37,504 nucleotides of DNA, from positions 1-37,504 of the forward strand of contig SKQC01000390.1 of the NCBI GenBank assembly GCA_007119175.1, read 5' to 3'. A program made the position numbers and the translations under genes. This DNA comes from Myxococcales bacterium. Its GTDB lineage: Bacteria; Myxococcota_A; Bradymonadia; Bradymonadales; Bradymonadaceae. The notes under the pieces are model-generated. The model ran no database searches, was not told where the DNA came from, and worked only from the letters and a program-made list of their open reading frames with translations. How positions within the stretch are numbered: the stretch's first letter is position 1; every line of letters begins with the position of its first letter. Positions 27,177 through 35,308 of this stretch are shown here, piece after piece.

Positions 27177-28985
27177 ATGGATCGATCCTCCCTTCGATCG
27201 GGCGACACCCGCCTGAACCTATTCGTCATCTCCTGTGGTTTGCTGCTCGTCATCACAGCATGCAGCACCGACCCCTTAAGTCCCAGCGACTGCGACGGCG
27301 ACGAAACCTGGGATGAGGCGCAAGAAGAATGCATCGGCGGCTCTACCCCCGGAGACGACGCTGGCCATGTGGACACAAACTCCACGACACCGAATCAGAC
27401 CAATAACACCCCCAATACCGGTCCCAACTCCACGCCGAATAGCGGCAACAACACCAATAACACCCCCAATAATGGCGAGGAAGACACGGGCAACGGTGAG
27501 CCGGCCTGCGTCAATCTGGAGTGTGACCAGGTCGCCTGCCCCAGCGACGCGGAGCCAACGAGCCTCAGCGGCACCGTGCATATTCCCTCCGGCGATCTCC
27601 CCCTGCCCAACGTCACAGTCTATGTGCCCAATGCCGAATTGGATGACATCACCGAAGGCGTCTCCTGTGAGCGCTGCGAGGATATGGTCACGGGCAACCC
27701 GCTGGTTCAGACCACGACCGATATGCGCGGCGATTTTCATCTTTCGAACGTTCCGGCCGGCGACAATATCCCCCTGGTCATGCAGACCGGAAAATGGCGC
27801 CGAAAAGTCGAGATATCGACCGTCGAAGAATGCACGGAAAACGAAATCACCGACCAGAACCTGACCCGCCTGCCGCGAAATCAGAGCGAAGGTAATATCC
27901 CCCGCATCGCCGTCTCCACCGGCGGCTGGGATGCCCTGGAATGCCTGATCTACGAGATTGGCCTCGACGACCAGGAATTTGGCACCGAAAATGACGCCAG
28001 CGGCCGGGTGACACTCTTTGCCGGAAACCACGGTGGCCACTCTGAATTCGCCAGCCATTTCCACGGCGGCGCCTCCTTTACCAGCGTCAGCAATTGGTGG
28101 AACGATTTCGAAAACCTCGCCGAATACGACATCGTCATGCACTCCTGCGACTATCCCGATCCCTCCGTGGAGGCCACTGAAGCTCTGGAGCAATTCGCCA
28201 ACGAAGGGGGACGCGCCTTTATGACCGATCTTCACCGCGAGTGGTTCGAATATGGCACCGCCGACTTTCAATCGGTGGCCAATTGGCAGACACCGATCGC
28301 CTATCCCGGGGTCAATATGTCGGCGCGCCTCGATCTGTCGCCCCCCGGCGCCGGTATGATGTTCGACTGGATGGACGCCCTGGGCCGATTCGACGTCAAT
28401 GACCAATTCGACGTGCAGTCAATCCAGAAGAATATCGGCTCCGTCAACACCGGGCTCGCCGAGCGATGGCTGTACTCTCCGGACGGTGCCACCGGTCAGC
28501 GCGATCTTTATTTTGCGTTCAATACCCCGGTGGGAGCCGGAGAAGACGATCAGTGCGGCCGCGTCGTCTACAGTGACCTGCACGTCGCCGCCGGTGGGGG
28601 CGCCGATCCCAATCAGCGCTTTCCCGACAGTTGCACCGGCACAATGTCCACCCAGGAAGAGGCATTGGTCTATATGTTCTTTGACCTCGCCGCCTGCATC
28701 GCTCCGGACTGCATCCCCGTCACCTGTAGCGATGTCCCCGACAATTGTGGCACCCACCCCAACGAGTGCGGTGGCACCATCGACTGTGGCGAGTGCTGTG
28801 AGGAAATCGACGAGCCCTGTGAGGTCGACGAGGACTGCTGTGACAGCCTGTGGTGCGATGACAACACCGGATTGTGCACCGACCGCTGCCGCGATCCCGG
28901 CGAGCGCTGCGATCAGAACTCGGACTGCTGCTCCAATGTCTGCGATGAATCGGCGGGCGACGACGGCGAGTGCATTGAACTCTGA
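27177..28985 (+). CDS. paralogue of 25194-26975 (copy 2), lipoprotein
   Basis: Lipobox LLLVITACSTD; same architecture (LSGTVHIPSGDLPLPNVTVYVPN, CERCEDMVTG, GKWRRKVEISTVEECTEN); near-identical C-terminal cystine-rich tail. Confidence 0.8.
   Translation: MDRSSLRSGDTRLNLFVISCGLLLVITACSTDPLSPSDCDGDETWDEAQEECIGGSTPGDDAGHVDTNSTTPNQTNNTPNTGPNSTPNSGNNTNNTPNNGEEDTGNGEPACVNLECDQVACPSDAEPTSLSGTVHIPSGDLPLPNVTVYVPNAELDDITEGVSCERCEDMVTGNPLVQTTTDMRGDFHLSNVPAGDNIPLVMQTGKWRRKVEISTVEECTENEITDQNLTRLPRNQSEGNIPRIAVSTGGWDALECLIYEIGLDDQEFGTENDASGRVTLFAGNHGGHSEFASHFHGGASFTSVSNWWNDFENLAEYDIVMHSCDYPDPSVEATEALEQFANEGGRAFMTDLHREWFEYGTADFQSVANWQTPIAYPGVNMSARLDLSPPGAGMMFDWMDALGRFDVNDQFDVQSIQKNIGSVNTGLAERWLYSPDGATGQRDLYFAFNTPVGAGEDDQCGRVVYSDLHVAAGGGADPNQRFPDSCTGTMSTQEEALVYMFFDLAACIAPDCIPVTCSDVPDNCGTHPNECGGTIDCGECCEEIDEPCEVDEDCCDSLWCDDNTGLCTDRCRDPGERCDQNSDCCSNVCDESAGDDGECIEL
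27399..27471 (+). repeat. 19-bp direct repeat ACCAATAACACCCCCAATA (27399-27417 and 27453-27471) in N/T/P linker
   Basis: Exact repeat read directly from sequence, inside the coding region for TNNTPNTGPNSTPNSGNNTNNTPN. Confidence 0.8.
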
Positions 28986-28987
28986 GT

Positions 28988-29704
28988 TCAGGCGCCGAGT
29001 TCACCGAGCAGGTCGAGAAGCCCGAAGCGCTCGATGATGGCCCGTTTTCGTTTTACGCGAAGATGCTCACGTCTTGCCGAGGGGCTCATTCCCTGGACGT
29101 AACCCTGATTTACTTCGGCCAATGAGGACTCGATGACACGGCGTTCCTCGTCGTGCAACGCCTCCATATAGGCCTCGACGAGCGCCGCGTCGACGGCCTC
29201 TACCTCGGCAAATGAAAAGCCCTCGCCCTCCGGCCGAATCCGCTGCATTTCTCTCCACGCCGTGCGATAGGCGCTGCGCCAGCGCTCCTGGCCCGCTGAC
29301 TCTCCTGCTCGTCGGATTGCCCGCTGAACCTGATTGAAGAGTCCTCCCCCCTCGTCTTGCTCCTGTTGCGCTTTCTGACGCTGCTTTGGTGGTGTCGGCG
29401 AACCCGCCGGACTCATTTCTGCATCGGCCTCATCGTGACACCCCACCGTATTTTGCTGCACCGCCTCCCATTGGCGATCGACGTAGGGTTCGCATTGGGC
29501 AAGCGAGCGAAGACCGCCGTCGCGGCACGCAATCGCTTCGCGTATCCCACGGCAGACCACCTGGGCTGAACGCCCCTCATCCTTCCACTGATCGAGTAGA
29601 GCCCGGTCGCGGGCTCCAAAGAGAGCCACCCGGTCGGTGACCTCCGTAAAATAGACCTGAATAGCCTCGTAAAAGCCCGTCTCCTGTGGCGGAAGATAGC
29701 TCAT
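28988..29704 (-). CDS. hypothetical protein
   Basis: 238-aa ORF; start overlaps the stop of the upstream gene (TAATG), indicating an operon; ends 2 bp from the convergent gene. Confidence 0.7.
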   Translation of the reverse strand: MSYLPPQETGFYEAIQVYFTEVTDRVALFGARDRALLDQWKDEGRSAQVVCRGIREAIACRDGGLRSLAQCEPYVDRQWEAVQQNTVGCHDEADAEMSPAGSPTPPKQRQKAQQEQDEGGGLFNQVQRAIRRAGESAGQERWRSAYRTAWREMQRIRPEGEGFSFAEVEAVDAALVEAYMEALHDEERRVIESSLAEVNQGYVQGMSPSARREHLRVKRKRAIIERFGLLDLLGELGA

Positions 29705-30225
29705 TATTGCGCTGGATCCTCCACGCCGGCCTCTTCCTCACCTTCACCAACGGCCGGCTCGTCATCCGGCTCACTGTCAAAGACCTCGCCGCGATCGCGG
29801 TATTCGCTTCGCTCCATGCGCTCGCGCATCCACCAGCGGCCGTCTTCATAGACCCAGCGCTCCACGAATCGCTCCTTTTCCACCATCGTGCTCGGCAGTT
29901 GATACCACTGCTGCTCCACTTCGACGACGGCGGCGAATCCCTCCTCGACTAAATCGACGCGTTTCATCTCCATGTCGACGATCTCATAATCGTCGCCACG
30001 TTCCTCGAATTTTCCATCGAACGTCGGCCGGTAGGCGTCGTGCACCGTATTTCGGGCGTGGTCGTAGCGTGCCCAGCGCAGATCGCTATGAAATCCGCGC
30101 ATCTCCTCGTCAAGAGCTTCCGCATCGCCACCTCGTTCCTGGCCGACACTCGAGCAGCCTGCGAATACTCCAAAGGAGATAACGGCGGCGATCATCGTCA
30201 ATCCAATCCAACGGGCACACTTCAT
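29704..30225 (-). CDS. hypothetical lipoprotein
   Basis: Lipobox SFGVFAGCSSV; overlaps neighbouring genes at both ends in a tight operon. Confidence 0.75.
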   Translation of the reverse strand: MKCARWIGLTMIAAVISFGVFAGCSSVGQERGGDAEALDEEMRGFHSDLRWARYDHARNTVHDAYRPTFDGKFEERGDDYEIVDMEMKRVDLVEEGFAAVVEVEQQWYQLPSTMVEKERFVERWVYEDGRWWMRERMERSEYRDRGEVFDSEPDDEPAVGEGEEEAGVEDPAQ

Positions 30226-32012
30226 GTGGTCTCCTCACTGCTATCCGATTTCTTTCGGCTGATAACGGCCATAAACCGCTCCCAGTCGCGTTTGGTAAAT
30301 TCGCGACCGGCCAATAATACAGCGAGCGCCGCAAGGCCCATCACCGTCATCTTGCCCAGCACCATCGCGAGATAGGCGATATTACCGTATTCGCCGACCA
30401 TTTCCACGGGGAGTACGATGAGCATATCGATGCCCCACATCACCACGGCCACCAGCGTCAGTCGCGCCAGGGTCGCCCACGGCGGCGTCGCTCCGAACCG
30501 CATCCATAACCAGGCAACGGAGAGAATAAAGCCGGTGGCCATCGCCAGCAATGTCGCCAGCGACGCCCACTGCATATATTCAGTGGATTTGATCAGCCAG
30601 GGAGCGGCGAAATCGGCGTGAGCCGCCCCGCGCTCGACGGCCCCGGCCACAATCTGTGAGGGATCACCTGAGATGGCCCCCGTTTTCAGTGCTTCAAAAT
30701 CCTGGACCGTCTCGTCGTGAATGCGACGGACGAAGATATAATTTAATACGGCGCTGACCACCATGCTGATGGCCATAATCACCACCGCCACTTTCGGATG
30801 GCCGGAGCCGATGATCATGGTCGCCGTCACGTAGAGCAGGGCGAAAAAGATGATCGCCACGCTCAAAATCGACAGCGGCACCGCGGCGTGGAGATACTCC
30901 GGAGAATAAAGCCCACCGACGATGCCGTCGGCGTTAAACGCCAGCAATAATGCAACAACACCGATCAAGATCAGGCAGTAGCGCAGTGTTTCACGGATAT
31001 ATTGCCGAGTCTTTTCCTGGTCCTCTTCAAAGGTGGCCTCGCTGATCAGCGGGAAGATCACGAAGGTCACGGCGATCACGCCCTGATAGGGAATGCGAGC
31101 GATATTGAGCACAGCGCCGTAAAAGCCGGCGAATTTATTGCTCATCAGCCCGAAAAATTCCTCCATTCCCGTCAGGTGCGCCGGCACGTCGGCGGCCACC
31201 GACTTCAAGACGAAGAGATCGATGCGCATCACGCCGTTGAGAGCAAAAGTATACAGCATGATCAGAATCAGATAGCCCAGAAGCCGTCGAAACGACTCCT
31301 TCATCTCATCTTTATCTGAGGGCTCCGTCTGGTCAGTGCGCCGACTGACCCGTCGCGTCACCCAGATGGCAGCCACCAAAAAGATAAAGCCGGCGGCACC
31401 CACAAAGCCGGCCACCGCACCGGTCACACCAAAGCCGAGCAGCACCAGGCCGACGATGCCGATCATCTTGACGGTGGAGAACGTAAAATCGAGCGTCGCC
31501 TGGCGCACGAACTGCTTGAGCCCGTTGAAATAGCCGACGAAAATCGCGTAGAAGGCGTAAAATAAGATAATCAGCGCCGACAACTGCATCAGCGGCGCCA
31601 GGGAGGGATCGTTGAATCCCAGATCGGCAATAAAAGGACTGGCCAGAAAATACAAAATGGCCACGGGAATGCCGAGTAAGCACTGCATCTTGACGGCCAT
31701 ATTGACCAGCACCCGCGCCCGGTCGGGCTGCTCGCTGACCAATTTACTCACCGCGTGGAGAGTCCCGGTGATCATGACCATATTGATCAGTCCGATGGAC
31801 TCGGTGACGATCTTGAAGACCCCGAATTCCTCGGCGGAACCGAACATGATCGGCAGGCCGAGTTGAATGACGGCACTGGTCAGCAAAAACCAGACCTTGG
31901 CCGCCGTGATGATCAGAAAACCGCGTCCGGCCTTTTTGACCGTATCGGTATCCATCTCCTCATCGGAACCCTGATTTTGAGATTGCTCTTCGTCGTCGAG
32001 GTGGTCGTTCAT
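30222..32012 (-). CDS. MATE/MOP-superfamily polysaccharide flippase-like membrane protein
   Basis: Many transmembrane helices; GRGFLIITAAKVWFLLTSAVIQLGLPIMFGSAEEFGVFKIVTESIGLINMVMITGTLHAVSKLV resembles Wzx/MVF-type polysaccharide transporters. Confidence 0.75.
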   Translation of the reverse strand: MNDHLDDEEQSQNQGSDEEMDTDTVKKAGRGFLIITAAKVWFLLTSAVIQLGLPIMFGSAEEFGVFKIVTESIGLINMVMITGTLHAVSKLVSEQPDRARVLVNMAVKMQCLLGIPVAILYFLASPFIADLGFNDPSLAPLMQLSALIILFYAFYAIFVGYFNGLKQFVRQATLDFTFSTVKMIGIVGLVLLGFGVTGAVAGFVGAAGFIFLVAAIWVTRRVSRRTDQTEPSDKDEMKESFRRLLGYLILIMLYTFALNGVMRIDLFVLKSVAADVPAHLTGMEEFFGLMSNKFAGFYGAVLNIARIPYQGVIAVTFVIFPLISEATFEEDQEKTRQYIRETLRYCLILIGVVALLLAFNADGIVGGLYSPEYLHAAVPLSILSVAIIFFALLYVTATMIIGSGHPKVAVVIMAISMVVSAVLNYIFVRRIHDETVQDFEALKTGAISGDPSQIVAGAVERGAAHADFAAPWLIKSTEYMQWASLATLLAMATGFILSVAWLWMRFGATPPWATLARLTLVAVVMWGIDMLIVLPVEMVGEYGNIAYLAMVLGKMTVMGLAALAVLLAGREFTKRDWERFMAVISRKKSDSSEETT

Positions 32013-32159
32013 CGCACGGCTTCCACGGAAGTGGTTGAAAACGACACCGTTGTGGCATAAATCCGGGTTGTGTCAACATTCGTCCGTTGTGCGCTTTGCA
32101 GAACCGACGATTCGACAGAACAGACGCACCGCGTCTTCGACTCCAACCGGTGACGATTT

Positions 32160-32678
32160 ATGGCACGACTTTTCTTGGCCACCTTGCTGGGTATAATTAT
32201 CAGCCTGGCTGCCTCACCTGCCGTCGGCGATGAGTTGCCGGAAGCCGGCGACGAGGCCGATCAACTCGAAGAGGGGGAAGTCAGCGAGGAAGTAGTCGAC
32301 GACTTCGGCGCCGCCCATCGACAGCGCATCTACGAAACATCACGCCTCGATCGCCGTCGGGCAGTCTTGTATTCACTGGCGCTGCCGGGGTTGGGTAATT
32401 TTTATGCCGAACAGCCGGCGGTGGGCGCAGTGGCCATGATGTCATTGGTGTTCAGCGCCATGTTCATCGCCTTCGGGTTGCGCAACAACCAATCCGGCCT
32501 GGTCAGGCTCGGCGCCGCCACCGGCGCCGCCACCTATGGCGGCAGCGCGGCCATCGGTTACCTCGGCGTGCGCCGGTACAACGACCGGCTGCGCCGAAGT
32601 CTTCATGTCGATGAGCGCGCCGCCACTCCCACCGCCACCTCGTCATCCTGGACCATTGGCTGGCAGTGGGAGTTTTAG
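32160..32678 (+). CDS. hypothetical membrane protein
   Basis: Signal peptide MARLFLATLLGIIISLAASPAVGD; LYSLALPGLGNFYAEQPAVGAVAMMSLVFSAMFIAFGL hydrophobic segments. Confidence 0.65.
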   Translation: MARLFLATLLGIIISLAASPAVGDELPEAGDEADQLEEGEVSEEVVDDFGAAHRQRIYETSRLDRRRAVLYSLALPGLGNFYAEQPAVGAVAMMSLVFSAMFIAFGLRNNQSGLVRLGAATGAATYGGSAAIGYLGVRRYNDRLRRSLHVDERAATPTATSSSWTIGWQWEF

Positions 32679-32693
32679 CTCACATCTAAAAAC

Positions 32694-33251
32694 TCACATG
32701 CCACTTTCGACCTGTACGGCCTGAAATTCACCATTCGTGACCGTGATCTGGTCCGGGTCCTCCAAACTGCCGGCATAAAATTCGAACGTACCGCTGACGG
32801 CGTCGTCACTCGACGAGGTCAATTCCACGGTGCCCGACGGAGTGTCCTGAGTCGAGTATTCGTCCGGGTCCATCATGCCCCCCTCCTCAAAATCGCTGTA
32901 GATGGCATGAAAATCTTCGCTGCTTATGATGGACCCACCGACGTCATACGTCCCCACCGGCGGCGGGGAATTGCCCTCGATACCGATCCGAAGTTGGATG
33001 TGAAACTTCGAGTTGTCGGTAAGAGCGACACTAAAACTGTTATTCTCGAGCGACGCGTCCGTATAAGTGGCAAAGCCGCTGAAGTCGCCCTCGACCTCGC
33101 CGCTGACGGTCAATGACGAGGAGCCACCACCGCCCGGCCCACCGCCTCCGCCGTTGCCGTTATCGTCGTCATCGCCACATCCAAGACCCAGGCCGACGGC
33201 GATGATAAATGCCGCACCGATCGCGACTGTCTGTCGATTCAATACCCTCAT
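32694..33251 (-). CDS. hypothetical lipoprotein with Gly-rich linker
   Basis: Lipobox VGLGLGCGDDDD followed by GNGGGGGPGGGGSSS; beta-rich remainder. Confidence 0.75.
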   Translation of the reverse strand: MRVLNRQTVAIGAAFIIAVGLGLGCGDDDDNGNGGGGGPGGGGSSSLTVSGEVEGDFSGFATYTDASLENNSFSVALTDNSKFHIQLRIGIEGNSPPPVGTYDVGGSIISSEDFHAIYSDFEEGGMMDPDEYSTQDTPSGTVELTSSSDDAVSGTFEFYAGSLEDPDQITVTNGEFQAVQVESGM

Positions 33252-33397
33252 TTTTTGCTCCTATTTTGCTATTAGAAAATGACTTGATTGCAGTCCGAAA
33301 ACGCCTCGCTCAACGCCGAAGAGCTTGGAGTGCGACCAATTGCACATACATAGTACACCGTTGAACTAGGCGCAAAGCTATAGCCCCACTGCACGAT

Positions 33398-35290
33398 TTA
33401 TTCGTCGTAGAGTTTGACTGAGATTCGCGGCTCGTCGGCGTCGAAGAGCTCCTGTGCGGTCTTGACCGCCGAGTTCTCGCGCAATTGAGAGGCGAGCGCG
33501 GCGCGGCGTCTTTGAATATCCTCTTCGCGCTCCTGAGCCAGCGTCTTTTTGTCGGTCGGATCGTCACCGCGACGCTCGAGTCGAACACTCCATGCCTCGC
33601 CAAACAATTCGCGCACGGCGCGCTCCAGCGCTTCTACGCGCTCGTCGTCACCGGCCAGGTCGACATATCGCTCGCCGAATGTCAGGTGGACCTGCTCGTC
33701 GTCAAAGCCCTCCAGATAGGCGTACTCACACGTCGCCGCCACCGGGGCATTGGTCGTGCGCAGATACTCCACAACAGCCCGCCAGCGCTCTTCTGGCGTG
33801 TCGAGCCCCGATACATCGGGCCGCTCTGCTGAGTCGCTCCGATCGGGCCGCAGCCGCTCGGGCATCTGCGGCACCACTTCCGCCTGCTTTTTGTCGGCTG
33901 TATTTTTCTCTTCGGCCCGGCTCTCTTCGGCGCTGTCAGTCGTCGAAGAGTCCCGGGCTCTGGACTTTCCCGAGCTTTCGCCTCCCGGGTCATCCGGTGG
34001 CTCATCTTCGTCGACCTGTTTCACCACTTCTGCTTTATCGTCCGACTTCTCTTCGGCGGGCTCTTCTTCAGCGACCTTCGTCGACCCAACTTCCGCAGCA
34101 TCTGTACCAGCGGTATCGGGCCAGGCCACATCACCGGCGTCGCCCTCCAGGGTAGACTCCAATAATTGAAGCCTGTCGACGAGCAGATCGAGATTCATCA
34201 TCGGCTCCAACTCCGCGAGCCGAACTAAAGTCATCTCAAAAATCAATTTCGGATGTCCGGAGCGGCTCATCTCCTCGGCGCCGTCGGCCATCACCGTAAA
34301 GTGACGGTGCAATAGCTCTGAGGGATGCCCGTCGACCTGCTCGCGGGCGATCGCCAATTCGCTCTCCGTAAGCTGCGTGACCTTGTCGGGCTCTTTAACC
34401 ACCGCCGTGACCATCAGATCGCGAAAATGGGTGACCAATTCGGAGGCAAATTGCTGAAGGTCGTAGCCAAAGCGATTGACGTCGTCCAGGACCAATAAAG
34501 CCCGTTCCGTATCACCGGCGAGCACGGCCTCGCTGAGTTCGAAGAGGTGCTTGCGGTTGGCCACGCCGAGGATTTCGGTGATCTGTTTTTCCGTGATGCG
34601 CTGGCCGGAGAAGCTGATGATCTGGTCGAGCAAACTCAGGGCATCGCGCATCCCGCCGTTGGCCTGGCGAGCGATGACCTGCAGTGCGGATCGTTCGGCC
34701 TCCAGCCCTTCGTGTTCGCATAATTGCTCAAGGTGGGCCACGATATCGCGCTGACTGATTCGCTTAAAATCAAAGCGCTGACACCGGCTTAAGATGGTGA
34801 CCGGAATCTTCTGTGGTTCCGTGGTCGCGAAGATGAATTTGGCGTGTGGCGGCGGCTCCTCGAGGGTCTTCAAAAGAGCGTTGAACGCCTCCTTGGTGAG
34901 CATATGCACTTCGTCGATGATGTAGATCTTGTACTCATCTCGACTCGGCGCATAGCGAACGCCGTCGCGCAACTCGCGAATTTCGTTGATTCCGCGATTC
35001 GACGCTCCGTCGATCTCGAAGACGTCGACGGACTGACCGTTTGAGATCTCGTCACAGGACGAACAATTATAGCAGGGCCGCGCCGTCGGCCCCTGCTCAC
35101 AATTCATCGCCTTCGCCAAAATTCTGGCCGTCGATGTCTTACCAACCCCGCGGGCGCCGCAAAATAAATAGGAGTGGGCCACCCGATCTTGCTCGATCGA
35201 GTTGATCAGAGTTTGAGCGACGTGCTCCTGACCGACCACCTCGTCGAAGTGATCGGGCCGCCATTTTCGGGCCAGGACTTTATAGGACAT
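33398..35290 (-). CDS. dnaX: DNA polymerase III subunit gamma/tau
   Basis: MSYKVLARKWRPDHFDEVVGQEHVAQTLINSIEQDRVAHSYLFCGARGVGKTSTARILAKAMNC, Zn-binding Cys cluster CYNCSSC, and EVHMLTKEAFNALLKTLEEPPPHAKFIFATTEPQKIPVTILSRCQRFDFKRI. Confidence 0.97.
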   Translation of the reverse strand: MSYKVLARKWRPDHFDEVVGQEHVAQTLINSIEQDRVAHSYLFCGARGVGKTSTARILAKAMNCEQGPTARPCYNCSSCDEISNGQSVDVFEIDGASNRGINEIRELRDGVRYAPSRDEYKIYIIDEVHMLTKEAFNALLKTLEEPPPHAKFIFATTEPQKIPVTILSRCQRFDFKRISQRDIVAHLEQLCEHEGLEAERSALQVIARQANGGMRDALSLLDQIISFSGQRITEKQITEILGVANRKHLFELSEAVLAGDTERALLVLDDVNRFGYDLQQFASELVTHFRDLMVTAVVKEPDKVTQLTESELAIAREQVDGHPSELLHRHFTVMADGAEEMSRSGHPKLIFEMTLVRLAELEPMMNLDLLVDRLQLLESTLEGDAGDVAWPDTAGTDAAEVGSTKVAEEEPAEEKSDDKAEVVKQVDEDEPPDDPGGESSGKSRARDSSTTDSAEESRAEEKNTADKKQAEVVPQMPERLRPDRSDSAERPDVSGLDTPEERWRAVVEYLRTTNAPVAATCEYAYLEGFDDEQVHLTFGERYVDLAGDDERVEALERAVRELFGEAWSVRLERRGDDPTDKKTLAQEREEDIQRRRAALASQLRENSAVKTAQELFDADEPRISVKLYDE

Positions 35291-35308
35291 CGAAACTTCC
35301 GATTCGCG

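Noticed and set aside
27276-28406. Long antisense ORF (376 aa) opposite the second paralogue
   Set aside because: Same in-register artefact as above; similarity between the two antisense ORFs follows from the sense paralogy.
33541-33905. Programmed -1 frameshift in dnaX at GACAAAAAG runs (two copies)
   Set aside because: The heptamer is C AAA AAG rather than the classical A AAA AAG, and the -1 frame does not terminate promptly in my manual reading; no stimulatory hairpin identified.
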